This document shows positions 44,479-52,792 of a DNA stretch of 64,000 nucleotides, piece after piece. The notes beneath the pieces are model-generated. The model saw only the letters and a list, made by a program, of their open reading frames with translations. It searched no databases and was not told the DNA's origin. Each line of letters starts with the position of its first letter. Within the stretch, counting starts at the first letter, position 1. This stretch comes from Streptomyces olivochromogenes (GTDB lineage Bacteria > Actinomycetota > Actinomycetes > Streptomycetales > Streptomycetaceae): NCBI RefSeq assembly GCF_001514115.1, contig NZ_KQ948453.1:478659-542658 (forward strand), in the 5' to 3' direction. A program made the position numbers and the translations under genes.

Positions 44479-44501
44479 CTATCAGGAACCCTGCCTGATA
44501 G
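44479..44501. promoter_or_regulatory. Candidate ROK operator (CTATCAGG inverted repeat)
   Basis: CTATCAGG (44479-44486) and CCTGATAG (44494-44501) form a perfect 8-bp inverted repeat with a 7-bp centre. Outer GTAAA (44474-44478) and TTTAC (44510-44514) extend the symmetry. It lies midway between the divergent MFS and ROK genes and is AT-richer than its surroundings. Confidence 0.7.
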
Positions 44502-44553
44502 ATAGATGATTTACTGGCCGCCGACTGAGCGACTGATCTGGGAGGATCCCGGC

Positions 44554-45774
44554 ATGCCCGCATCACCGAGCACCGCCCGGGCCATCAACGACCGCGTCGC
44601 GCTGCGCCTCCTCCAACAGGAAGGCCCCCTGACGGCAGGGCAGTTGAAGCAGCTCACGGGACTGTCCCGGCCCACCGTCGCCGACCTCGTCGAACGCCTC
44701 ACGGCCGCCGGACTGATCGAGGTGGTGGGGGAGTCGGGGGAGCAGCGCCGCGGCCCCAACGCCCGTCTCTACGGGATCGTCGCCGACCGGGCCCATCTCG
44801 CCGCCCTCGACGTCCGCACCGAGGGCGTCTCGGTCGTCGTCTCCGACCTCCTCGGCAGGGAACTGGCCCGGGCGTCGGTGCCGATCGCGGACGACACCGG
44901 CACCGGGCCCGCCGTCGAGCAGGCGGTCACGCTGGTCGAACGCGCGGCCAAGGAGGCCGGGGCGGAGCGCCTGCACACGGTCGGCGTCGGAGCCCCCGGC
45001 CTCATCGACCCCGTCACCGGCGAACTCCGCGACTCCTCAGGCCTGCCCGAGTGGCACCGTCGGCTGGTCGCCGCCCTCCAGGAACGGCTGCCCGCCCGCG
45101 TGATCGTCGAGAACGAGACGAACCTCGCCGCCCTCGCGGAGCAGCGTGACGGCGCCGCCCGCGACCGCGACACGTTCGTCCTGCTCTGGCTCGGCCACGG
45201 CACCGGCGCGGCCGTCGTCCTCGACGGCAGACTCCGTCGTGGTGCGTCCGGCGGCACGGGCGAGATCGGCTTCCTGCCGGTACCGGGCACGTCGACGCTG
45301 CCCTCGGCGACGGACTGCGAGGGCGGGTTCCACTCCCTGGCGGGGTCCGCCGCGATCGTGGAACTCGCGGCCGGCCACGGGACGGTGGCGACAGCAGTGT
45401 CGCCCGGCGAACCGGAGGCGGCGGCGCTGGTGAGGCAAGCGGTGGCGACCCTTTCCTCTTCCTCTCCCTCTCCTTCCCCTTCGGCCTCCTCCGGAGCCGA
45501 CCGCTTCCTCTCGGCCCTCGCCGACCGCCTCGCCATCGGCGCGGCGTCCGTCGTGGCCGTTCTCGACCCCGGGTGCGTGGTGCTCGGCGGTGAGGTGGGG
45601 CAGGCGGGCGGGGAGGTACTGGCCACGCGGGTCGGCGAGCGACTCGCCCGGATGTCCCCGCTACCGGTCGAGGTGCGCGCGAGCGCGCTGGGCGGCGGCG
45701 CGGTACTCCGCGGAGCCCTCCTGACGGCAAGGGAATCAGCCCAGGACGACCTCTTCGCGCCGCGCTCCCGGTAA
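44554..45774 (+). CDS. ROK-family transcriptional regulator
   Basis: A 406-residue NagC/XylR-type regulator. The N-terminal winged helix reads LRLLQQEGPLTAGQLKQLTGLSRPTVADLVERLTAAGLIEVVGE. The ROK sugar-kinase-like domain follows, with VGVGAPGLIDPVTGEL, LLWLGHGTGAAVVLDGRL and GASGGTGEIGFLPV. The expected zinc motif is poorly conserved (ATDCEGGFHSLAG), which argues for a regulator and not a kinase. A Ser/Pro run (SSSSPSPSPSASSGAD, near 303-318) is inserted late in the ROK domain. ATG 44554 follows GGGAGGA; ATG 44506 is too far upstream and overlaps the operator. Confidence 0.88.
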   Translation: MPASPSTARAINDRVALRLLQQEGPLTAGQLKQLTGLSRPTVADLVERLTAAGLIEVVGESGEQRRGPNARLYGIVADRAHLAALDVRTEGVSVVVSDLLGRELARASVPIADDTGTGPAVEQAVTLVERAAKEAGAERLHTVGVGAPGLIDPVTGELRDSSGLPEWHRRLVAALQERLPARVIVENETNLAALAEQRDGAARDRDTFVLLWLGHGTGAAVVLDGRLRRGASGGTGEIGFLPVPGTSTLPSATDCEGGFHSLAGSAAIVELAAGHGTVATAVSPGEPEAAALVRQAVATLSSSSPSPSPSASSGADRFLSALADRLAIGAASVVAVLDPGCVVLGGEVGQAGGEVLATRVGERLARMSPLPVEVRASALGGGAVLRGALLTARESAQDDLFAPRSR

Positions 45775-45798
45775 CCGGGCCTGAAGACGCGCGCTCCG

Positions 45799-45830
45799 TC
45801 AGGGGCGCGGGGAACTGCGCGACCAGCCCC
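45799..45830 (-). repeat. Streptomyces intergenic GC repeat copy
   Basis: Read on the minus strand, this is GGGGCTGGTCGCGCAGTTCC followed by CCGCGCCCCTGA. The same core recurs three times at 53904-54110. Such copies are common between Streptomyces genes. Confidence 0.6.
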
Positions 45831-45961
45831 CACTCGCCCGCAGCCCAAGAACCTCCCCCGGATGGGGAGACCCGGCGGCGGGGCAAGGGCCTCCGTCACC
45901 GCCGCCGGGTCGCTCAAGGGGCGAGTGCGACACCTCGGCTTCGACAAACCATTGATCATGG

Positions 45962-46005
45962 ACCTTAAGAGGACTAGACCAGGTCGGTCAATGGGTACGG
46001 ACCAA
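45962..46005 (-). promoter_or_regulatory. Orphan chitinase-type promoter with DasR-like core
   Basis: On the minus strand TTGACC (45991-45986) and TAAGGT (45967-45962) form a -35/-10 pair with 18-bp spacing. The spacer contains TGGTCTAGTCC, and TTGGTCCGTACC lies just upstream. The organisation is almost the same as the real chitinase promoter at 62845-62886, sharing GAGGACTAGACCAG, TCAATGG and CGGACCAA on the plus strand. Reading leftward there is no ORF before the convergent ROK gene. The 666-bp gap 45775-46440 otherwise holds the intergenic repeat, this promoter and the FMN riboswitch. Confidence 0.6.
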
Positions 46006-46158
46006 GGGGCGATCGCGTCAAGCGTGAGGAGTCTCGCGGGAGTTGACCTCCCGCGATGCGCCGGAGAAGTCCATCCGGACGACCTGTGAGGCACCCCACA
46101 GAGGTTCGCCCGCATGGACGTGGATCAGACGTGGCACACTGATGCTGTACCAGAAGCA

Positions 46159-46285
46159 GCGCACTCCGGGGTCGGTGAAAGTCCGAACCGGCGGTTATAG
46201 TCCGCGACCCGGTCGCTTCCAGCGGCCGGTTGACCAGGTGAAATTCCTGGACCGACGGTTAAAGTCCGGATGGGAGGCAGTGCGC
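46159..46285 (+). ncRNA. FMN riboswitch (RFN element)
   Basis: P1 is GCGCACT (46159-46165) with AGTGCGC (46279-46285). The conserved core is clear: CCGGGGTCGGTGAAAGTCCG, AACCGGCGGT, AGTCCGCGACCC, CCAGGTGAAATTCCTGG, ACCGACGGTTAAAGTCCGG, and ATGGGAGG. It lies 155 nt before ribE and would repress the rib operon when FMN is plentiful. The expression platform is probably in 46286-46440, where the ribosome site AGGAGG precedes the GTG start. Confidence 0.95.
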
Positions 46286-46440
46286 GGCGGGCGGGCATTC
46301 GTGCGCGCTGCCGTTTGTTTCGGCGTGTCCTTCGGGACGTGTCGCCCCATGCGGCTCGCTCCCGGTGTCGCAGTCCGCTCATTCTGTCGTCATCGACAGG
46401 CCCCGGAGTCCGTGCCCTATGAGGCAGGAGGACCCGGGAA

Positions 46441-47076
46441 GTGTTCACCGGAATCGTCGAAGAGCTGGGTGAGGTCACCGCCGTCGAAATTCTCGACGAC
46501 GCCTCCCGTTTCCGTCTGCGTGGCCCCGTCGTCACGCAGGGCGCACAGCACGGCGACTCCATCGCCGTGAACGGCGTCTGTCTCACGGTCGTCGAACACG
46601 AAGGCGACGAATTCACCGCCGATGTCATGGCCGAAACCCTGGACCGCTCCAGCCTCGGCGCCCTGACCGTCGGCTCCCGCGTCAACCTGGAACGCCCGAT
46701 GGCCGTGGGCGAGCGCCTCGGCGGCCACATCGTCCAGGGCCACGTCGACGGCACAGGCGCGGTCATCGAGCGCAAGCCGTCCGAGAACTGGGAGATCGTG
46801 AAGATCTCCCTCCCCGCGGACCTCTCCCGCTACGTGGTCGAGAAGGGCTCCATCACCGTCGACGGCATCAGCCTGACGGTGGTCGACGCGGGCCCGGACT
46901 TCTTCACCGTCAGCCTCATCCCCACCACCCTCGACCTGACCACGCTCGGCCACAAGCAGGCCGGCGACCCGGTCAACCTCGAGGTGGACGTCATCGCCAA
47001 GTACGTCGAGCGACTGCTCGGCGCCCGTGGCGAGCAGCCGGTCGCGCTGCCCGACACTCAGGGGAGCGGTCGGTGA
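46441..47076 (+). CDS. ribE: Riboflavin synthase, alpha subunit
   Basis: RibE dismutates two 6,7-dimethyl-8-ribityllumazine molecules to riboflavin. The 211-residue protein has the tandem lumazine-binding barrels: [12 protein letters not shown] with [13 protein letters not shown] in the first half, and [12 protein letters not shown] with [13 protein letters not shown] in the second. It is the first gene of ribE-ribM-ribBA-ribH, under the FMN riboswitch. The GTG at 46441 follows AGGAGG, and the stop overlaps the ribM start by 4 bp (GTGA). Confidence 0.95.
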   Translation: MFTGIVEELGEVTAVEILDDASRFRLRGPVVTQGAQHGDSIAVNGVCLTVVEHEGDEFTADVMAETLDRSSLGALTVGSRVNLERPMAVGERLGGHIVQGHVDGTGAVIERKPSENWEIVKISLPADLSRYVVEKGSITVDGISLTVVDAGPDFFTVSLIPTTLDLTTLGHKQAGDPVNLEVDVIAKYVERLLGARGEQPVALPDTQGSGR

Positions 47077-47717
47077 ACTGGCTGAACTCCGAGGCGTTCA
47101 CGCTCTTCGGACAGCACATCAAGTGGTCGGACATGATCGGCAACATCATCGGTCTGATCGGCCTCGCACTCGGCTGGCTGCGCTCCATATGGAGCTGGCC
47201 CGTACAACTCCTGTCCGGTGTCGTCCTCTTCGCGGCCTTCGCCAGCGGCCATCTCTCCGGCAGCGCCGGCAAGCAGGTCGTGGTCATCGTCGTCGCCGTG
47301 TGGGGCTGGTGGCAGTGGAACCGCGGCAAGGCGGAGGGCCAGGGCGGCCACATCTCCGTACGGTTCGCCACCTGGCGCGAGCGCGCCTACATGGTGGGCG
47401 CCGCCGCCGTCGGCACTGTCGCGGTCAGCGCTCTGTTCCACGCGTACCCGACCCTGTCCTGGGACCCCTGGCCGGACGCGTACATCTTCGTCGGCACGAT
47501 CGTCGCCATGTACGCGCAGGCCCGCGGCATGGTCGAGTTCTGGTTCGCCTGGCTGCTGGTCGACGTGGTGGGCGTTCCGCTCAACTTCGCCAACGGCTAC
47601 GCCTTCTCCGGTTTCGTCTACGTCGTCTACGGCGCGCTCGTCCTGTGGGGCATGCGCGACTGGTGGCTGCGCTCCCGCAAGGCCGGGCAGCCCGTTCTGG
47701 AAGGAGCCCCCGCATGA
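47073..47717 (+). CDS. ribM: Riboflavin transporter RibM (PnuC-like)
   Basis: A 214-residue membrane protein of the PnuC/RibM family, about six or seven helices. The N-terminal [35 protein letters not shown] and the second conserved part [31 protein letters not shown] hold the family Trp/Asn motifs. In streptomycetes this gene in the rib operon encodes an energy-independent riboflavin facilitator. The GTG at 47073 overlaps the ribE stop, and its own stop overlaps ribBA (ATGA). Confidence 0.9.
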   Translation: MNWLNSEAFTLFGQHIKWSDMIGNIIGLIGLALGWLRSIWSWPVQLLSGVVLFAAFASGHLSGSAGKQVVVIVVAVWGWWQWNRGKAEGQGGHISVRFATWRERAYMVGAAAVGTVAVSALFHAYPTLSWDPWPDAYIFVGTIVAMYAQARGMVEFWFAWLLVDVVGVPLNFANGYAFSGFVYVVYGALVLWGMRDWWLRSRKAGQPVLEGAPA

Positions 47718-49051
47718 CCACGGCACCCGTCTGGTACAGCACCGGCCACGATGAAGATGCTTCGGACTTCGCGCTCGACCCGGTCGAGCAGGCCATCGCC
47801 GACATCGCGGCGGGCCGACCGATCGTGGTCGTCGACGACGAGGACCGGGAGAACGAGGGCGACCTCGTCATCGCCGCCGAGAAGGCGACCCCCGAGATCA
47901 TCGCCTTCATGATGAGCGAGTGCCGCGGGCTGATCTGCGCACCCATGGAGGGCGATGAACTCGACCGCCTCCAGCTCCCCCAAATGGTCGAGAACAACAC
48001 CGAGTCGATGAAGACGGCGTTCACCGTCTCGGTGGACGCCTCCGCCGCCCACGGCGTGTCCACCGGCATCTCCGCGGCCGACCGTGCCACCACACTGCGG
48101 CTGCTGGCCGGCGGCGAGGCCGAGGCGGGCGACTTCGTGCGCCCCGGCCACATCTTCCCGCTGCGCGCCAAGCCCGGCGGTGTCCTCGTCCGCAACGGCC
48201 ACACCGAGGCCGCCGTCGACCTCGCCCGGCTCGCGGGCCTGCGCCCGGCCGGCGCGATCGTCGAGATCGCCGGGGAGGACGGACGCATGCTCCGTCTGCC
48301 CGAGCTCATCCCGTTCGCCCGCAAGCACGGCCTGACGATCATCTCCATCGAGGACCTGATCGCCTACCGCCGCTCCCCCGAGCTCTCGACTTCGCTCGTG
48401 CACGGGGCGCCCCCGGCGGAGCCCACGGTCCGTCGCGAGGCGAAGACCCAACTTCCCACCGCCTTCGGCGAGTTCACGGCGTACGGCTACCGCTCCACCG
48501 TCGACGGCGTCGAGCACGTCGCCCTGGTGCACGGCGAGATCGGCGACGGCGAGGACGTCCTCGTCCGTGTCCACTCCGAGTGCCTGACCGGCGACATCTT
48601 CCACTCGCTGCGCTGCGACTGCGGCCCCCAGCTCCAGACCTCCATGGAGCGCATCCAGGCCGAGGGCCGGGGCGTCGTGGTCTACCTGCGTGGGCACGAG
48701 GGGCGCGGCATCGGCCTGCTGTCCAAGCTGCGCGCCTACGAGCTCCAGGAGCGCGGCCGCGACACCCTCGACGCCAACCTGGAACTCGGCCTGCCCGCCG
48801 ACGCCCGGGACTACGGCGCGAGCGCGCAGATCCTGGAGGACCTCGGCGTCCACAGCCTGCGCCTGCTGACCAACAACCCCGACAAGACCGACGCACTGGT
48901 CCGGCACGGCCTCAAGGTCACGCGCCGGGAGCCGATGCCCGTACAGGCGGGCGAGCACAACCTCCGTTACCTGCGCACCAAGCGGGACCGGATGGGCCAC
49001 GACCTGCCCTGGCTCGACACGGCTGCCGTGTCCGCCTGCGGCAACCAGTAA
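47714..49051 (+). CDS. ribBA: Bifunctional DHBP synthase/GTP cyclohydrolase II
   Basis: A 445-residue fusion supplying both riboflavin precursors. The N-terminal RibB domain (ribulose 5-phosphate to dihydroxybutanone phosphate) has [29 protein letters not shown] and [10 protein letters not shown]. The C-terminal RibA domain (GTP to diaminopyrimidine) has [21 protein letters not shown] with the three zinc cysteines, [10 protein letters not shown], and [15 protein letters not shown]. The ATG at 47714 follows AAGGAG and overlaps the ribM stop. The long upstream in-frame extension overlaps ribM in another frame and is ignored. Confidence 0.95.
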   Translation: MTTAPVWYSTGHDEDASDFALDPVEQAIADIAAGRPIVVVDDEDRENEGDLVIAAEKATPEIIAFMMSECRGLICAPMEGDELDRLQLPQMVENNTESMKTAFTVSVDASAAHGVSTGISAADRATTLRLLAGGEAEAGDFVRPGHIFPLRAKPGGVLVRNGHTEAAVDLARLAGLRPAGAIVEIAGEDGRMLRLPELIPFARKHGLTIISIEDLIAYRRSPELSTSLVHGAPPAEPTVRREAKTQLPTAFGEFTAYGYRSTVDGVEHVALVHGEIGDGEDVLVRVHSECLTGDIFHSLRCDCGPQLQTSMERIQAEGRGVVVYLRGHEGRGIGLLSKLRAYELQERGRDTLDANLELGLPADARDYGASAQILEDLGVHSLRLLTNNPDKTDALVRHGLKVTRREPMPVQAGEHNLRYLRTKRDRMGHDLPWLDTAAVSACGNQ

Positions 49052-49073
49052 CAAGAAAGAACTGAGGAGAGAC

Positions 49074-49559
49074 GTGAGCGGCAAGGGTGCACCTGAACTG
49101 TCCGTACGCAACTGCGGCGACCTGCGGGTCGCGGTCATCGCGGCACAGTGGCACGAAAAGGTGATGGACGGCCTCGTCAACGGCGCGCTGCGCGCCCTGC
49201 ACGAGCTCGGGATCGACGAGCCGACCCTGCTCAGGGTCCCCGGCAGCTTCGAGCTGCCGGTCGTCGCCAAGGTCCTCGCGGGCCGCGGCTACGACGCGAT
49301 CGTCGCGCTCGGCGTCGTCATCCGCGGCGGCACCCCGCACTTCGAGTACGTGTGCCAGGGCGTCACCCAGGGACTCACCCAGGTCTCCATCGACACCGGT
49401 GTCCCCATCGGCTTCGGCGTACTGACCTGCGACACCGAGGAGCAGGCTCTCGACCGTGCGGGCATCGAGGGTTCCAACGAGGACAAGGGACACGAGGCGG
49501 TGACGGCCGCCGTGGCGACCGCGGCCACACTGCGCTCAGTATCCGAACCCTGGCACTGA
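49074..49559 (+). CDS. ribH: 6,7-dimethyl-8-ribityllumazine synthase
   Basis: RibH condenses the diaminouracil and dihydroxybutanone phosphate products to lumazine. At 161 residues it is full length. Motifs are [32 protein letters not shown], and [19 protein letters not shown] with the catalytic His. The GTG at 49074 follows AGGAGAG, 22 nt after ribBA. It is the last gene of the riboflavin operon. Confidence 0.95.
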   Translation: MSGKGAPELSVRNCGDLRVAVIAAQWHEKVMDGLVNGALRALHELGIDEPTLLRVPGSFELPVVAKVLAGRGYDAIVALGVVIRGGTPHFEYVCQGVTQGLTQVSIDTGVPIGFGVLTCDTEEQALDRAGIEGSNEDKGHEAVTAAVATAATLRSVSEPWH

Positions 49560-49593
49560 GGCAGGGGCGGTAGCGCGTAGGGTGGGCAGCATC

Positions 49594-49866
49594 ATGTCCA
49601 AGAAGACGTTCGAGGAGCTCTTCACCGAGCTCCAGCACAAGGCCGCCACCGGCGATCCCACCACTTCACGCACCGCGGAACTGGTCGGCAAGGGCGTCCA
49701 TGCCATCGGCAAGAAGGTCGTCGAAGAGGCCGCCGAGGTCTGGATGGCCGCCGAGTACGAGGGCAAGGACGCCGCCGCCGAGGAGATCTCGCAGCTCCTC
49801 TACCACGTTCAGGTGATGATGGTGGCGCGCGGGATCTCCCTCGACGACGTGTACGCCCACCTCTGA
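49594..49866 (+). CDS. hisE: Phosphoribosyl-ATP diphosphatase
   Basis: HisE hydrolyses phosphoribosyl-ATP to phosphoribosyl-AMP, step two of histidine synthesis. The 90-residue all-alpha protein shows the MazG-like metal ligands in [43 protein letters not shown] (49578-49583), a good -10, ends 10 nt before the ATG, implying a very short leader or leaderless message and a promoter separate from ribH. ATG 49594 is chosen; GTG 49582 overlaps the -10. Confidence 0.94.
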   Translation: MSKKTFEELFTELQHKAATGDPTTSRTAELVGKGVHAIGKKVVEEAAEVWMAAEYEGKDAAAEEISQLLYHVQVMMVARGISLDDVYAHL

Positions 49867-49923
49867 GCCGCAAACCCCGCAATCCCGTACGTATCGTACG
49901 CACGAACGAAGGAAGCCGACCTC

Positions 49924-50781
49924 ATGCTGCGCATCGCCGTCCCCAACAAGGGTTCCCTGTCAGGCCCTGCGGCGGAGATGCTGCATGAGGCCGGCTACCA
50001 GCAGCGCCGGGAGTCCAAGGAACTGCGCATCGTCGACCCGGGCAACGAGGTCGAGTTCTTCTACCTCCGCCCCCGCGACATCGCGATCTACGTCTCCTCC
50101 GGCCGCCTCGACATCGGCATCACCGGCCGTGACCTGCTCATCGACTCGGGCGCCAACGCGGAGGAGATCCTCCCGCTCGGCTTCGCCCGCTCGACGTTCC
50201 GCTTCGCCGCCAAGCCCGGCACCGCCAAGGCCATCGAGGACCTCGGCGGCACGACGGTCGCCACCTCCTACGAGGGCATCGTGGCCAAGCACCTCGCCGA
50301 CAGCGGCATCGACGCCTCCGTCGTCCACCTCGACGGCGCCGTCGAGACCGCGATCGAACTCGGTGTCGCCGAGGTCATCGCGGACGTCGTCGAGACCGGC
50401 ACCTCGCTGCGCAACGCGGGCCTCGAGGTCTTCGGCGACCCGATCATGAAGTCCGAGGCCGTCGTCATCCGCCGGGTCGGGGCCGACACCTCCGAGGACG
50501 CCGAGTCCAAGGTGCAGCAGTTCCTGCGCCGACTTCAGGGCGTCCTGGTCGCACGGACGTACGTGATGATGGACTACGACTGCCGCGCCGAGCACCTGGA
50601 GAAGGCCGTCGCGCTCACGCCGGGCCTGGAGTCGCCGACCATCTCCCCGCTGCACAACGAGGGCTGGGTCGCCGTCCGTGCCATGGTGCCCGCCAAGGAG
50701 GCCCAGCAGATCATGGACGACCTGTACGCGCTCGGCGCGCGGGCCATCCTGACCACGGCCATCCACGCCTGCCGCCTCTGA
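49924..50781 (+). CDS. hisG: ATP phosphoribosyltransferase, long form
   Basis: HisG joins ATP and PRPP in the first and feedback-controlled step of histidine synthesis. The 285-residue length is the long form with its own C-terminal regulatory domain (RTYVMMDYDCRAEHLEKAVALTPGLESPTISPL), so no HisZ is needed. N-terminal LRIAVPNKGSLSGPAAEML, then DIGITGRDLL and the PRPP loop DVVETGTSLRNAGL are visible. ATG 49924 follows GGAAG. It is 57 nt after hisE, a conserved actinobacterial pair away from the main his operon. Confidence 0.95.
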   Translation: MLRIAVPNKGSLSGPAAEMLHEAGYQQRRESKELRIVDPGNEVEFFYLRPRDIAIYVSSGRLDIGITGRDLLIDSGANAEEILPLGFARSTFRFAAKPGTAKAIEDLGGTTVATSYEGIVAKHLADSGIDASVVHLDGAVETAIELGVAEVIADVVETGTSLRNAGLEVFGDPIMKSEAVVIRRVGADTSEDAESKVQQFLRRLQGVLVARTYVMMDYDCRAEHLEKAVALTPGLESPTISPLHNEGWVAVRAMVPAKEAQQIMDDLYALGARAILTTAIHACRL

Positions 50782-50798
50782 GGACCCCGACCGAAGCC

Positions 50799-51254
50799 AT
50801 GCCCGACCTTCCCACGCTCCCCGTCACGTTCCGGCCGTCCCTCACCCGGGCCGTGCTGCTCACCGCGGGCGTCGCGATCTTCGTCGTCATAGCGACGGTC
50901 GCGCTGCTCCTCGAACAGCTCAGCCCGGGGGAGAAGCTCAGCTTCATCTTCATCGGCGCGCTGCTCTTCGGTGTCCTGCTGATGCTCTCGCGGCCCAAGG
51001 TCGTCGCCGACGAGACCGGCGTCACCGTGGTGAACATCACCAGCAGGCGACACCTGGAGTGGGCGGAGATCCTCCAGGTCAACCTGCGCCCTGGCGACCC
51101 CTGGGTGTTCCTGAACCTCAGCGACGGCACCAGCCTGCCCGTGCTCGGCATCCAACCGGGCATCGCCAAACAGCGCGCGATCCAGGACGCCCGCGCCCTG
51201 CGCGCGCTCGCTGAGGCCCGCTCCATCGGCGACCCGGAGCAACATCACGGCTGA
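50799..51254 (+). CDS. PH-domain-containing membrane protein
   Basis: A 151-residue protein with two N-terminal transmembrane helices (about residues 17-40 and 48-63). A small bacterial PH-like domain follows (RPKVVADETGVTVVNITSRRHLEWAEILQVNLRPGDPWVFLNLSDGTSLPVLGIQ). It starts 17 nt after hisG and is found there in other actinobacteria. Function is unknown, and co-transcription with hisEG is likely. Confidence 0.85.
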   Translation: MPDLPTLPVTFRPSLTRAVLLTAGVAIFVVIATVALLLEQLSPGEKLSFIFIGALLFGVLLMLSRPKVVADETGVTVVNITSRRHLEWAEILQVNLRPGDPWVFLNLSDGTSLPVLGIQPGIAKQRAIQDARALRALAEARSIGDPEQHHG

Positions 51255-51304
51255 CTCTCGGCCTTCCACCCTGCCGTACGGGCCCATGTCTTGATTAATC
51301 TGTT

Positions 51305-51333
51305 GGCGGAGGCGTTTTCGTTGCGCCTCCGCC
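51305..51333 (+). terminator. Hairpin after PH-domain gene
   Basis: GGCGGAGGCG (51305-51314) pairs with CGCCTCCGCC (51324-51333), a perfect 10-bp stem with a TTTTCGTTG loop. It probably terminates the hisE-hisG-PH unit. The remaining 120 nt before the next gene could be a leader, and no known metal riboswitch was recognised. Confidence 0.75.
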
Positions 51334-51457
51334 GCTGATGTTCCACCTGGTGACTCAGCGGCCCCCTGCTACCCGAGGAGTGACTCCCTCCAGCGATGGA
51401 CGGATCGTCCTGTAGTACCTGCGCCGCCCCCTCCCGACATATCGAGGCGGCGGCATC

Positions 51458-52792
51458 ATGACCATCCCCCTGCTGCTCCTTGGGGCGGCGTTCCTGCTGA
51501 TCCTCGCCAACGGCTTCTTCGTGGCGGCCGAGTTCGGCCTCGTCACGGTCGAGCGGCCCGACGCCGAGAAGGCGGCGGCCGAAGGCGACCGACGGGCCGG
51601 TACGGTCGTCGAATCGCTCAAGGAGCTGTCCTTCCAGCTCTCCGGCACCCAGCTCGGCATCACCATCACCTCGCTCGTCGTCGGCATGCTCGCCGAACCC
51701 GCGCTCGCCGAACTGCTGCACGGACCCTTCACCGCGATCGGAGTGCCCGAGGGCGCCGTGTCCGGTGTCGCCGTCGTGGTCGGCATGCTGCTCGCCGCGG
51801 CCGTGCAGATGGTGATCGGCGAACTCGTGCCCAAGAACTGGGCGGTCTCCAAGCCGCTTCAGGTCGCCCGCTTCGTCGCGGGTCCGCAGCACGTCTTCTC
51901 CCGCCTCTTCCGGCCGGTGATCGCCGCGCTCAACACGGTCGCCAACCGGCTCGTACGGGCCCTGGGTGTCGAACCCGCCGAGGAGCTGGCCTCCGCCCGC
52001 ACCCCCGGCGAGCTCGTCTCCCTGGCCCGGCACTCGGCCCAGGCCGGCGCCCTGGAGCAGGACACCGCGGATCTCTTCGTACGGACCATCTCGCTCGCCG
52101 ACCTGACCGCGCAGCACGTCATGACCCCGCGGGTACGGGTCAGCGCGCTCCAGTCCTCCGCCACGGCCGAGGACGTCGTCAATCTCACCCGCGCCACCGG
52201 CCTCTCCCGCTTCCCCGTCTACCGGGAGCGGATCGACGAGATCGTCGGCATGGCGCACCTCAAGGACGCCCTGGCGATCCCCGCCCAGGACCGGCTGCGC
52301 ACCCCCGTCGGCCGGATCGCCCAGGCCCCGCTGCTGGTCCCGGAGACGCTGCCCGTGCAGCCCCTGCTCGAGCAGCTGCGCAACCAGCAGCCGATCGCCG
52401 TCGTCGTCGACGAGTACGGCGGTACGGCGGGCGTGGTCACCCTGGAGGACATCGTCGAGGAACTCGTCGGCGAGGTCCGCGACGAGCACGACGCCAAGGA
52501 CCTGCCGGAGCTCGCCGCCGTGCCGCCCGAGGACGGGCGGCCCGCCTGGGACGCCGACGGCAGCTGCCGGGTCGACATCCTGCAGCGCATAGGTCTCGAC
52601 GTGCCCGAGGGCCCGTACGAGACCGTCGCGGGCCTCGTCGCCGATCTGCTCGGCCGGATCCCGGCCCCCGGCGACAAGGCCGAACTGCCCGGCTGGCGTC
52701 TCTCGGTACGCCAGGTCGGGCACTACCGGGCCGAACGGGTCCGGCTGGTCAGGACCGCCGACGCGGTAGCCGCGCCGGAGGCCGTCCGATGA
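51458..52792 (+). CDS. CNNM/CorC-type (hemolysin family) membrane protein 1
   Basis: A 444-residue DUF21-CBS-CorC_HlyC protein. The N-terminal membrane domain (about residues 1-200) has LILANGFFVAAEFGLVTVERPD and the conserved Pro/Glu pair in VIGELVPKNWA. The CBS pair (VMTPRVRVSALQSSATAEDVVNLT through TLEDIVEELVGEV) and a C-terminal CorC_HlyC domain follow. Relatives transport Mg2+/Co2+ or regulate divalent-cation efflux, despite the historical hemolysin name. The stop overlaps the next paralogue by 4 bp. Confidence 0.9.
   Translation: MTIPLLLLGAAFLLILANGFFVAAEFGLVTVERPDAEKAAAEGDRRAGTVVESLKELSFQLSGTQLGITITSLVVGMLAEPALAELLHGPFTAIGVPEGAVSGVAVVVGMLLAAAVQMVIGELVPKNWAVSKPLQVARFVAGPQHVFSRLFRPVIAALNTVANRLVRALGVEPAEELASARTPGELVSLARHSAQAGALEQDTADLFVRTISLADLTAQHVMTPRVRVSALQSSATAEDVVNLTRATGLSRFPVYRERIDEIVGMAHLKDALAIPAQDRLRTPVGRIAQAPLLVPETLPVQPLLEQLRNQQPIAVVVDEYGGTAGVVTLEDIVEELVGEVRDEHDAKDLPELAAVPPEDGRPAWDADGSCRVDILQRIGLDVPEGPYETVAGLVADLLGRIPAPGDKAELPGWRLSVRQVGHYRAERVRLVRTADAVAAPEAVR

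Noticed and set aside
45775..45955. A remnant chitinase coding sequence downstream of the orphan chitinase-type promoter
   Set aside because: No GH18 or signal-peptide-like residues were seen on the minus strand, only a common intergenic repeat.
51255..51457. M-box or other magnesium riboswitch before the CNNM genes
   Set aside because: CTGCTACCC is only a weak local match, and the rest of the conserved core is missing.
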